From JBNGDW01 sp049975325 (lineage in GTDB: Bacteria > Cloacimonadota > Cloacimonadia > JGIOTU-2 > JBNGDW01), in contig JBNGDW010000008.1 of the NCBI GenBank assembly GCA_049975325.1, forward strand, positions 1-30,296: DNA of 30,296 bases, read 5' to 3'. Positions 1 to 7,554 of the stretch are shown here, in pieces; within the stretch, counting starts at the first letter, position 1; each line of letters starts with the position of its first letter. A program made the translations under genes and the position numbers. The notes below the pieces were generated by a model. The model was not told the origin of the DNA and ran no database searches. It worked only from the letters and a program-made list of their open reading frames with translations.

Positions 1-101
1 ATTCTGTCTTGTATAACTCGCAAAAACGGAACAAAAAGTTGACAAAAAATATAAAGATTTTTTTTTTTCGAAACAAGATGAAAACCAAAAAAATTCCTCT
101 G

Positions 102-117
102 TCCGCCAGCTGGCGGA
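102..117 (+). repeat. Palindromic hairpin element, copy 1
   Basis: Perfect 16-base palindrome TCCGCCAGCTGGCGGA, flanked by G at 101 and T at 118, so a transcript could add a G.U pair to the stem. It lies directly upstream of the purine-rich ribosome binding stretch of the first gene, so a hairpin here would sit in the leader close to the start codon. Identical copies occur at 2973, 9016, 16558 and 16949. Confidence 0.85.
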
Positions 118-136
118 TGGAGGAGAAGGAGAAGAG

Positions 137-1852
137 ATGAAAAAAACATTAACGGCTTTAATCGTTGGTCTGTTTGTGCTTGGATTTAGTTCGTTGGCGC
201 TTGGGCAAAACCTGGTTTCAAATCCTGGATTTGAGAATTGGACGGCAGGCATGCCTGATGATTGGGGACTTTCCGGTGGTAGCATTACTGTTGAGCAGGA
301 AGCAACTATAATTCATGGTGGGAGTTATTCTGCAAAAGTAACATGGACAACAACAAATACTCGTCATCTTGAACAAGTTGTTCCAGTTTCTCCTAATACA
401 GACTATACTTTTTCTGCATGGATTTATGACAACGATCCAGACGGACAATCAAGACTGACTTTAAGATGGGAAGAAGAAGGTGGAACTTATATCAGTAATG
501 ATTATTCAGGTTATACTTCAGATACAGAGTGGCAGAATCTAACTGTTTCTGCAACAGCTCCTGCAAACGCCGGGCAAGCAAGATTAAGAATATCTGTATA
601 TGATATGAGTGGCTGGGATGGTGATGCAACTATATATGCTGATGATGTTGAATTTACGGGGCCTGGTGGAACGCCAATTATGACAAAAGCGTATTCTATA
701 AGTGAAACAGAACTTGATGTATTTTATAATCAAGATATGGCATTAGTTAATGTTTCAGATTATACTTTAACAGGTACAGAAACAATCACTTTCTCAGAGG
801 CAACTATTGATGGCGATAATCCAAAACTTGTTCATCTTACAGGAGCATCAGCAGATATGGTGGGTGATCTAACCCTTGATAATATCTATGATGCTGAGAA
901 TGATACGGACTTTGATTTCTATGCAGGCATTACACCAATTGCTTTAACAAATACTCTTAATCCTGATGGTCATATTGATAACGCGCATTTGGCAACATTT
1001 CAGGGAATCGTATCTGCAAATGATGCATACAACAATGTCTGGGTTAGTGACAATCCAGGGGCTTATAATGGTGTAATGGTTTTTGATTACGATTTCGATG
1101 CCTTGGTAGCAGTTGGTGAGGAAATTCTTTTTACGGCTATACGTGACGAATATTATAATCTTACAGAGTTAACAGGGCCTCAATTAATTGCAATCGTTTC
1201 TACTGGTAATTCACCTTATGGCCCAACTGTTATATCTGGTTCAGATATTAATGAAAACATACCAGCCAATACAAATCCTGCTGAACAATGGGAAGGCCAA
1301 TTGGTGACTATAAACAATGTATTAGTTGCTTCCCTTGGTGGTAAAGATGACCTGTATGTTGGCTCAGATGATGGTTGGGAAACTACTTTTAGAATTGGGG
1401 ATAATGTTGATTATCAATATACAGATACAGGAGCCCTACTAGAAGATGCCGTTGCCTCCGGAGAACCGATTAGTATAACGGGTGTAGTTGATTTTTCATA
1501 TGGAAGATACAGAATTAACCCCAGATTTGCAGGAGATTTAGAAGAATTTTCTGTAACACCCAACCAAGCCTCCACAATCATCACTCTTTCCCAAAATAAC
1601 CCAAATCCTGTGACAAATTCTACCGTTATTAAATTTAATCTGGCTTCTCTTCCGAATACGAAAGATGCAACATTGGAAATATATAATATACTTGGACAGA
1701 TGGTACGAAAATTTGCTCTGGATGATCTACAGGGAGAAATTCACTGGGATAGAACTGACAATCACGGAAATAAGGTTGAAAATGGCATATATATGTATAG
1801 ACTCTCCGCAGGAAAAGACTCCTTCGTAAAGAAAATGGTCGTATTAGATTAG
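137..1852 (+). CDS. Secreted carbohydrate-binding/OB-like protein with C-terminal sorting domain
   Basis: Residues 1-23 form a signal peptide (MKK, hydrophobic core, ALGQ). Residues 25-174 resemble a CBM4/9-type jelly roll: NLVSNPGFENW opening, aromatic-rich strands, and a closing YADDVEF. Residues 183-265 look like a bacterial Ig-like domain, and 266-471 like the OB-fold or DUF5689-type region seen in secreted FCB proteins and some extracellular nucleases. Residues 485-571 are a FlgD/type-IX-sorting-like domain (NNPNPVTNST, LEIYNILGQMVRKF, ENGIYMYRL, KKMVVLD). A strong Shine-Dalgarno stretch (AGGAGAAGGAG, from 120) supports ATG 137. TTGACA at 39-44 has no well-spaced -10. The endonuclease gene follows 43 bases later with the same C-terminal domain type. 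No catalytic motif is recognised; it is likely a surface or secreted binding protein. Domain names rest on motif resemblance only. Confidence 0.8.
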   Translation: MKKTLTALIVGLFVLGFSSLALGQNLVSNPGFENWTAGMPDDWGLSGGSITVEQEATIIHGGSYSAKVTWTTTNTRHLEQVVPVSPNTDYTFSAWIYDNDPDGQSRLTLRWEEEGGTYISNDYSGYTSDTEWQNLTVSATAPANAGQARLRISVYDMSGWDGDATIYADDVEFTGPGGTPIMTKAYSISETELDVFYNQDMALVNVSDYTLTGTETITFSEATIDGDNPKLVHLTGASADMVGDLTLDNIYDAENDTDFDFYAGITPIALTNTLNPDGHIDNAHLATFQGIVSANDAYNNVWVSDNPGAYNGVMVFDYDFDALVAVGEEILFTAIRDEYYNLTELTGPQLIAIVSTGNSPYGPTVISGSDINENIPANTNPAEQWEGQLVTINNVLVASLGGKDDLYVGSDDGWETTFRIGDNVDYQYTDTGALLEDAVASGEPISITGVVDFSYGRYRINPRFAGDLEEFSVTPNQASTIITLSQNNPNPVTNSTVIKFNLASLPNTKDATLEIYNILGQMVRKFALDDLQGEIHWDRTDNHGNKVENGIYMYRLSAGKDSFVKKMVVLD

Positions 1853-1895
1853 TACTTGCAGACATTCTGCTCGGAGATGGCTATAGAAACTAGAA

Positions 1896-2954
1896 ATGGA
1901 AAAGCAAATGCGAAATTTTATTGTAATGCTAACTATTGCTGTAGCATGCTCAATCTCCCTATCCGCTGACTATTATGATGGAACAGAAGGGCTGGCAGGC
2001 GAAGAACTAAAGTCAGCCCTTCATGAAATTATAAAAAATCATACCCAATACTCTTACGACTCTGTAAAAGAAATCCTAAAAGATACTGATGAAGACCCCA
2101 ATGATTCTAATAATGTAATCCTGCTTTATACGGGTATTTCTATTCCGAAATCAGAGTTTGGTGGAACGCAGGATGACTGGAATCGTGAACATGTTTGGGC
2201 AAAATCGCACGGAGATTTTGGAACGGCTATGGGACCTGGAACTGATGTTCATCATATTCGTCCCGCAAATGTTTGGGTAAACACCCAAAGGGGAAATAAA
2301 GATTTTGATAATGGTGGCTCAGCAGTTTATTATAATGATCATCTTGCTGGCTGGTCAGATAATGATTCATGGGAACCACGGGATGAAGTAAAAGGAGATG
2401 TTGCCAGAATGATATTTTATATGGCTGTTAGATATGAAGGGAATGACAGCGAACCAGATTTGGAAGTAACCGATGATATTCCTTCTTCCCCCAATAATGA
2501 GCCATATCATGCAAAACTTTCAACCTTGTTAGAATGGCATATCGAGGATCCTGTTGATGCCTGGGAACAAAACAGAAACGAAAAAATTTATGATAACTGG
2601 CAGCATAACCGCAACCCATTCATCGACCATCCTGAATTTGCTGATTTAATTTGGGGGGCAAGTAGTATTGAAGAGGATGCTGCCAATAACCGTATAGTCT
2701 TATCGGCGTATCCCAATCCCTTCACCACTTCCACCACAATCTCGTTTAATATACCCCCTCACTGCAAAGATGATGCAAAGATAGAGATTTATAACATCAA
2801 AGGACAACGTATTCGCGAATTAAAAATTAAAATTGGCGAAGCCATTTGGGATGGAAAAGATATTTATGGCAAGCAAATGCCGAGTGGGATATATCTTGCT
2901 AAGCTTTCTATTGGAGATGAATCGGCTGTAAAAAAGATGATTCTGCTAAGATAA
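1896..2954 (+). CDS. Secreted endonuclease I family nuclease with C-terminal sorting domain
   Basis: This belongs to the endonuclease I family (EndA/NucM type), which cleaves DNA and often RNA outside the cytoplasm with a metal-dependent His-Me-finger site. Visible family motifs are NREHVWAKSHG (96-106), DVHHIRP (117-123), the N-x2-RG segment (129-133), DVARMIFYMAVRYEG (168-182) and NRNEKIYDNWQHNRNPFIDHPE (226-247, shown in two parts here: NRNEKIYDNWQ and HNRNPFIDHPE). Residues 5-24 form a signal peptide. From about 266 to 352 there is a sorting-type domain (AYPNPF, IEIYNIKGQRI, MPSGIYLAKL, KKMILLR). ATG 1896 has only a weak ribosome site; ATG 1908 (residue 5) is an equally good start and gives a tighter signal peptide. 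The role is probably extracellular nucleic acid degradation for nutrients or biofilm turnover. Confidence 0.92.
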   Translation: MEKQMRNFIVMLTIAVACSISLSADYYDGTEGLAGEELKSALHEIIKNHTQYSYDSVKEILKDTDEDPNDSNNVILLYTGISIPKSEFGGTQDDWNREHVWAKSHGDFGTAMGPGTDVHHIRPANVWVNTQRGNKDFDNGGSAVYYNDHLAGWSDNDSWEPRDEVKGDVARMIFYMAVRYEGNDSEPDLEVTDDIPSSPNNEPYHAKLSTLLEWHIEDPVDAWEQNRNEKIYDNWQHNRNPFIDHPEFADLIWGASSIEEDAANNRIVLSAYPNPFTTSTTISFNIPPHCKDDAKIEIYNIKGQRIRELKIKIGEAIWDGKDIYGKQMPSGIYLAKLSIGDESAVKKMILLR

Positions 2955-2972
2955 AATAAATCCATAATTGGG

Positions 2973-2988
2973 TCCGCCAGCTGGCGGA
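2973..2988 (+). repeat. Palindromic hairpin element, copy 2, terminator-like
   Basis: Same palindrome as copy 1, with G at 2972 and T at 2989. It lies 18 bases after the endonuclease stop and is followed by a T-rich run (TTTCTTTTTCTT), so this copy has the form of an intrinsic terminator for the two-gene secreted cassette. Confidence 0.8.
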
Positions 2989-3000
2989 TTTCTTTTTCTT

Positions 3001-3204
3001 ACTAATGAACAGATATGATACTTACTATAAAATTATCTATGTATTAAATAAAAAGGATTTGAAAAAGGAGAAGGCTGTTTTCTCCTAGTCAAAAATGGGC
3101 GAACCATGAAATCTCGTATTTCTTGACCATTTGATTGCCATTGAAATTGACAAGAAAATGGTTTTCTATAAAACTAAATTAAAAAGACTTGTGAAAAAGT
3201 TATC
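3001..3204. other. Spacer with overlapping small inverted repeats
   Basis: No gene is seen. AGGAGAA (3066-3072) pairs with TTCTCCT (3080-3086). TTTCTTG (3119-3125) can pair with CAAGAAA (3151-3157), and AGAAAA (3153-3158) with TTTTCT (3162-3167). The last two stems share bases and are mutually exclusive. No known riboswitch class is recognised. Confidence 0.35.
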
Positions 3205-3233
3205 TTGACATATTTAGATATTTAAGTACTTTA
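3205..3233 (+). promoter_or_regulatory. Promoter of the Rrf2-permease operon
   Basis: A consensus -35 TTGACA (3205-3210) is followed by a poor -10 inside the operator palindrome: TACTTT at 3227-3232 (16-base spacer) or ACTTTA at 3228-3233 (17-base spacer). The weak -10 and its position inside the operator suit a promoter that is shut by the bound repressor. Transcription would start near 3240, leaving almost no leader before ATG 3248. Confidence 0.55.
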
Positions 3234-3244
3234 TTACTTAAATA
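3219..3244. promoter_or_regulatory. Palindromic operator, probable Rrf2 autoregulatory site
   Basis: A perfect 10-base inverted repeat, TATTTAAGTA (3219-3228) and TACTTAAATA (3235-3244), has a 6-base centre. It covers the -10 region and ends three bases before the Rrf2 start codon. Rrf2-family dimers bind dyads of this size, and many members repress their own promoter. Confidence 0.7.
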
Positions 3245-3247
3245 AGA

Positions 3248-3688
3248 ATGTCAGGTGAAAAAGTGTATCTGCTAAATATTTCTCAAGGCCCGTATCTGGT
3301 TTTGCATAGCTTATATATTATAGGGAAACGCCACCCTAAAAGGACTACCGCACAATATATTGCCTCTAAATTAAAAGGCTCTCAAGCACATGTAGCAAAG
3401 ATTTTACAGCAGCTAGCTAAAAGAGATGTGGTGAAGTCCTTCGCCGGGCCTACTGGTGGCTTTGTGCTAACCGATGTAGGGAAATCATTATCTCTGCTTG
3501 ATATATTTGAAAAGATTGGGGAAAAAGTGACGCATTCGGATTGCCATTTCAATCGTGAGGATTGTCCATTTGATAAATGCATACTAAGTGATAAAATTCA
3601 TGATCTATCAGATGCACTTTATAATGAATTCAAAAATACTACTCTGCAGGATCTTTTAAAAGAAGATAAAAATGCTGGCATTATTTAA
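3248..3688 (+). CDS. Rrf2 family transcriptional regulator with three-Cys Fe-S-type motif
   Basis: A winged helix-turn-helix protein of 146 residues, the usual Rrf2 length. The recognition region (AQYIASKLKGSQAHVAKILQ, 35-54) is followed by the wing signature AGPTGGFVLT (66-75). Three cysteines, C99, C106 and C111, lie where IscR/NsrR-type members bind a [2Fe-2S] or [4Fe-4S] cluster; the spacing (x6, x4) is close to but not the same as IscR (x5, x5). The start codon has no clear ribosome site, because the operator ends at 3244, so translation may be leaderless. The gene overlaps the permease by 17 bases, indicating coupled expression. Inference: a sensor of iron-sulfur status, NO, redox or metal stress that controls itself and the exporter. 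The effector cannot be told from the sequence. Confidence 0.9.
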   Translation: MSGEKVYLLNISQGPYLVLHSLYIIGKRHPKRTTAQYIASKLKGSQAHVAKILQQLAKRDVVKSFAGPTGGFVLTDVGKSLSLLDIFEKIGEKVTHSDCHFNREDCPFDKCILSDKIHDLSDALYNEFKNTTLQDLLKEDKNAGII

Positions 3689-4936
3689 TACTATTTTCGG
3701 ACTTCTGATGGAGATGGCTCCATATTTGTTGCTGGGGTTCTTTATAGCTGGATTCCTGCATATTCTTATCCCATCTGACAAGATTTATCAACATCTATCG
3801 GGTAATAGTCTTTCCTCCATCACAAAGGCTGCAATTTTTGGTGTTCCCCTTCCCATTTGTTCCTGTGGAGTTATTCCGATAGCAGATTACATTCGTAAAG
3901 AGGGTGCAAGCAAGGGAGCCACAGTTTCCTTCTTGAGCTCTACTCCCACCTCCGGCGTTGATTCCATCCTCGCCACATATTCTTTGCTTGGCCCTGTTTA
4001 TGCTATCATTAGACCTATAGCAGCTTTCTTCTCCGGCATATTGAGTGGCTCTATTACTGGGATTTTGGACAGAAAAAGCAAAGATCAGGAGGAACAGACG
4101 GAACCCACCAAAGCAGATCTATGCGTGCAATGTACTTCACCTCATAGCAAAAAAGTGACTATTTTAGTAAAATCAAATCCGGTCTTGCCTACGGCTTTGA
4201 TGAACTGCTAGAAGATACAGGTAAGCTTTTGCTAATCGGAGTTGTTATAGGCGGACTCATCTCTTTTGTAGTTCCGCAAAGCTTCATCCAAAGATATCTT
4301 GGCAATCCCTGGCTGGCTTATCCCCTTATGCTGCTCATATCCATTCCTGTGTATGTTTGCGCTACCGGTTCTATTCCCATAGCTGCCTCACTAATCATGA
4401 ACGGTATGGCTCCTGGTGCGGGTTTGGTTTTCCTGATAGCCGGGCCTGCTACAAATACTACTACTATCGCCTTTATAACCGGAAAACTTGGTAAAAAATA
4501 TACCGTTGCTTACATCGGTAGCATTATTGTTACCGCTATATTATTTGGTATATTGCTTGATTTGAGCTGGAATTACTTCGGCTATCATCTAACTGGAAAC
4601 CAGGCTGGCATGTCCATGCTCCCTTATTGGCTAAAATTGTCTTCTGCAATTCTGCTTCTCGCTCTTACTGCCCGCGTCTATTTAAAACAATTATTTTCTG
4701 AAAAATTAAATAAGGAGAAATTAGAAAATATGGATCAACAAATAAAAGTTGCAGATATGACTTGCAATCATTGTGTTAAAACTATTAAAAATGCACTGGA
4801 AAATGTTGATGGAGTTGAAGATGTGAAAATTTCTTTGAATAATAAAACAGTTTTTGTGAGCGGTGATTTTAATATAGAGTCGGTTTTAGAAGCAATTAAC
4901 GAAGCAGGTTATTCTGCGCAATTAATTAATAAATAG
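3672..4936 (+). pseudogene. SO_0444/ArsP-type metal efflux permease with fused HMA domain, frameshifted
   Basis: The 5' part (frame from 3672, stop at 4209-4211) encodes membrane helices and the metal-permease signature PLPICSCGVIPI (C63, C65), then a loop with CVQC (C151, C154). The second half reads in the -1 frame. From 4172 that frame gives IKSGLAYGFDELLED and then helices (LLLIGVVIGGLI), exactly what should follow, so a single A is missing from the AAAA run at 4169-4172. The repaired protein would be about 421 residues. Its C-terminus is a heavy-metal-associated domain with MTCNHC (from about 4757) fused without a stop. Members of this permease family (DUF318-like) export Cu/Zn or organoarsenicals; the HMA domain favours a thiophilic metal such as Cu(I). 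It is coupled to the Rrf2 gene by overlap. The frameshift may be real decay or a homopolymer sequence error; both halves are otherwise well preserved. Confidence 0.85.
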
Positions 4937-4940
4937 AAAT

Positions 4941-5735
4941 ATGCCTGAACTACCAGAAGTGCAAACAATAATAAATGATCTTAAAATAGAACTTGTTGAT
5001 GAAACAATCTATGAAATAGTGAAACACAGGGAAGGCACAATCCAGTTTCACCTTAATAAGGCTATGGAAGATTATGGTAAAATTCAATCAATCGACCGAC
5101 GTGGAAAATATATCATAATTACTACCACAAAATGTAAAATACTGATTCATCTCCGAATGACTGGTAAGTTACTTTTAACCAAAAACTTGCAAAAAACTAC
5201 TCCCCACAATCGAGCAGAAATACTTTTTAATAACAAGAAATTGGTTTTCGACGATATTCGCAGTTTTGGCTCCATCTGCATTTTTGATAAGAAACAGAAA
5301 ACAGGCAAGATAGAATCTCTTGGCCTTGAGCCATTTTCCGATGAATTTAACCCTCAAAAATTAAAGTCTATATTTTCCCGTAGAACCGCACCTATAAAAA
5401 ATGCTCTGATTAATCAAAAAATCATCGCAGGACTTGGTAATATCTATGCTTGTGAATCACTTTACAAAGCAAGAATCTCACCTATAACTCCTACTAATGC
5501 TCTCACGGATGCTCAAATAGATAAGCTAAATTCAGCTATAAAAGAAGTACTGGAGACTGCTATCACCCATGGTGGAACCACTATTTCTGATTACCGTACT
5601 CCTTCGGACAAAAAAGGCAAATTTCAAGATATGCTCTCTGTATATAAGAAGGGACAGTGTCCCCAAGGGCATGAGGTTAAAAAAATAAAACAGGCAGGAC
5701 GCTCAACCTATTACTGTCCTGTGTGTCAGCAATGA
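4941..5735 (+). CDS. mutM: Formamidopyrimidine-DNA glycosylase (Fpg/MutM)
   Basis: This bifunctional base-excision repair enzyme removes 8-oxoguanine and formamidopyrimidines and nicks the abasic site. The 264-residue length fits. After Met removal the N-terminus is PELPEV, with the catalytic proline nucleophile and glutamate. K56 lies in RRGKYI (the beta-hairpin lysine), and GLGNIYACE (165-172) and R254 in the finger loop are present. The C-terminal zinc finger is unusual: the first pair is C240-x3-H244 (CPQGH) rather than C-x2-C, followed by the normal C259-x2-C262. The gene begins 4 bases after the permease stop, so it probably shares that transcript, and no strong ribosome site is visible. 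Repair of oxidised guanine fits the oxygen-defence genes that follow. Confidence 0.95.
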   Translation: MPELPEVQTIINDLKIELVDETIYEIVKHREGTIQFHLNKAMEDYGKIQSIDRRGKYIIITTTKCKILIHLRMTGKLLLTKNLQKTTPHNRAEILFNNKKLVFDDIRSFGSICIFDKKQKTGKIESLGLEPFSDEFNPQKLKSIFSRRTAPIKNALINQKIIAGLGNIYACESLYKARISPITPTNALTDAQIDKLNSAIKEVLETAITHGGTTISDYRTPSDKKGKFQDMLSVYKKGQCPQGHEVKKIKQAGRSTYYCPVCQQ

Positions 5736-5788
5736 ATTATGAATACGAACATCAGAAAATCCCAGAGTTTTGCTAAATTTTATTTTTC

Positions 5789-5818
5789 TTTACATTCAGT
5801 TATTAATATTTTTAAAAT
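5789..5818 (+). promoter_or_regulatory. Promoter of the flavodiiron-Tpx-ferritin operon
   Basis: TTTACA (5789-5794) and TAAAAT (5813-5818) are each one base from consensus and are separated by 18 bases, in an AT-rich gap of 120 bases before the flavodiiron gene. The predicted start near 5825 leaves a leader of about 30 bases. Confidence 0.5.
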
Positions 5819-5855
5819 AATTACTGTTTTTTCAAAATTCGTTAACCAGTGAGGA

Positions 5856-7022
5856 ATGATGCAAGCAATAAAAATTAGAGAAAATATTTACTGGGTAGGA
5901 GCAATTGATTGGGATTTAAGAAATTTTCATGGTTATCTCACCCAGAGAGGCTCTACTTATAACTCCTATCTTGTGTTAGATGATAAAATCACCCTGATCG
6001 ATAATGTAAAAGATTATCTGGCTGAGGAACAGATTTCTCGCATTAAAAGCGTCATCGATCCATCCAAAATCGATTATATTATCCAGAACCACATTGAAAT
6101 GGACCATTCCGGCTCTTTACCACTACTAAAACAATTAAGCAGGGATGCCAAAATCTTTATTTCTCCCAAAGGAGCGGAAGGAATCCCTAAGCATTTCAAT
6201 ATGAAAGAAGAAGAATTTAATGTGGTAAAATCAGGAGATGTCCTGAATCTTGGCAATCGGACTTTACAATTTATTTTAACACCTATGGTGCACTGGCCTG
6301 ATAATATGGTAACCTATTGTACAGAGGAGCATCTGCTCTTTTCCAACGATGCCTTTGGCCAGCACCTCGCTTCCTCAGAGAGATTTGATGATGAATTTAG
6401 CGCTGATATTACCATGGAAGAAGCCAAAAAATATTATGCAAATATCGTAATGCCCTATGGTAGGCAAGTACAGAAAGCTCTTCTGGCTCTCCAAAATCTG
6501 GAAGTTGATACTATCGCTCCTAGCCACGGCTTAATCTGGCGCAAAGATACATCTAAAATCATCCAAAAATATAAGAAATGGTCAGAAAATAAAGTGGATG
6601 ATAAAGCACTAATAATCTATGATACAATGTGGCAGTCAACAAAGACAATAGCGTATGCAATACAAGATGCATTTAATGAAAAGAATTATACAACCCGTAT
6701 GCTAAGTTTACAGTACAACCATATTTCGGACATTATGACAGAATTGCTCAATGCCAAATATATCTGTATAGGCTCGCCTACCCTTAACAGCAATGTACTC
6801 CCAAGTGTTTCTGCTTTCCTCACCTATATGAAGGGATTGTCTCCCCAAAGTAGAATTGGACTTGCTTTTGGCTCGTATGGTTGGGGCGGCCAAAGTATAG
6901 ATATTATAGATAATACCTTAAAAAATTGCGGTTTTGAAACCATGGATCCTATTAAAATCCAATACAGACCTGATAAAGAAACTTTAGAAGAAATAACAAC
7001 AAGAGTAAAAAATAACCTATAG
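5856..7022 (+). CDS. Flavodiiron protein (FprA/ROO type oxygen or NO reductase)
   Basis: A cytoplasmic A-type flavodiiron protein that reduces O2 to water (or NO to N2O) without releasing radicals. Residues 1-245 are the metallo-beta-lactamase-like domain with the full diiron ligand set: H79-x-E81-x-D83-H84 (NHIEMDHSG), H146 (MVHWPDNM), D165 (SNDAFG) and H224 (APSHGLIW). Residues 250-388 are a flavodoxin-like FMN domain (LIIYDTMWQSTKTIA; GSYGWGG loop). The 388-residue length matches the class with no fused rubredoxin. Since no rubredoxin gene lies in the window, the electron donor must be elsewhere. ATG 5856 follows GAGG by one base, and ATG 5859 is better spaced. It is the first gene of a tight operon, 9 bases ahead of tpx. 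Confidence 0.95.
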   Translation: MMQAIKIRENIYWVGAIDWDLRNFHGYLTQRGSTYNSYLVLDDKITLIDNVKDYLAEEQISRIKSVIDPSKIDYIIQNHIEMDHSGSLPLLKQLSRDAKIFISPKGAEGIPKHFNMKEEEFNVVKSGDVLNLGNRTLQFILTPMVHWPDNMVTYCTEEHLLFSNDAFGQHLASSERFDDEFSADITMEEAKKYYANIVMPYGRQVQKALLALQNLEVDTIAPSHGLIWRKDTSKIIQKYKKWSENKVDDKALIIYDTMWQSTKTIAYAIQDAFNEKNYTTRMLSLQYNHISDIMTELLNAKYICIGSPTLNSNVLPSVSAFLTYMKGLSPQSRIGLAFGSYGWGGQSIDIIDNTLKNCGFETMDPIKIQYRPDKETLEEITTRVKNNL

Positions 7023-7031
7023 GAGAAAAAA

Positions 7032-7538
7032 ATGGCAACAACAAAACTTAATGGAAAAGAAATTAAAACTAACGGCGATCTACCTGAAATTGGAAAACCG
7101 GCTCCTGAATTCATTCTTACTAATAATGATCTAGAAGATGTTTCGTTAAAGGATTTCTTGGGAGAGAAAATAATCTTAAACATTTTCCCCAGTCTGGATA
7201 CGCCTGTTTGCGCTACCTCGGTAAGAAGATTCAATAGTGAAGCAGAAAAACTGCCAAACACAAAAGTTCTGTGCATCTCCAAAGACCTACCTTTTGCCCA
7301 AAAAAGATTTTGTGGAGCAGAAGGACTGGATAATGTAATAGCCCTTAGTGAGCTGAGAGATACAAACTTTTCTGATGCCTACGGTGTAAGATTAACTGAA
7401 GGTAAAATGCGAAGCCTATTTGCAAGAGTTGTTATTATTCTGGATGAAGATGGCATTGTACGCTATGTGCAATTAGTACCTGAAATTACCCAGGAGCCGA
7501 ATTACGAAGACGCATTAAAAAATCTAAACAAAATATAA
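7032..7538 (+). CDS. tpx: Thiol peroxidase (atypical 2-Cys peroxiredoxin)
   Basis: Reduces hydrogen peroxide and alkyl peroxides with thioredoxin as donor. The 168-residue length is typical. The peroxidatic cysteine C60 lies in the family motif SLDTPVCATSVRRF, and the resolving cysteine C94 in KRFCGAEG, the Tpx-specific spacing. R127 region (GKMRSLFARVV) and the invariant D/T/P around C60 are present. A good ribosome site (AGGAG at 7021-7025) precedes ATG 7032. It is the second gene of the flavodiiron operon, so peroxide removal is co-expressed with O2 reduction and iron storage. Confidence 0.96.
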   Translation: MATTKLNGKEIKTNGDLPEIGKPAPEFILTNNDLEDVSLKDFLGEKIILNIFPSLDTPVCATSVRRFNSEAEKLPNTKVLCISKDLPFAQKRFCGAEGLDNVIALSELRDTNFSDAYGVRLTEGKMRSLFARVVIILDEDGIVRYVQLVPEITQEPNYEDALKNLNKI

Positions 7539-7554
7539 CTAAATTGGAGGACTA

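Noticed and set aside
39..55. Promoter before the first gene (TTGACA at 39-44 with TATAAA at 50-55)
   Set aside because: Spacing is only 5 bases, which does not fit a sigma-70 type promoter.
4160..4215. Programmed -1 frameshifting in the permease gene
   Set aside because: The site lacks a standard X-XXY-YYZ slippery heptamer and no downstream stem was obvious; one missing A in a run is simpler.
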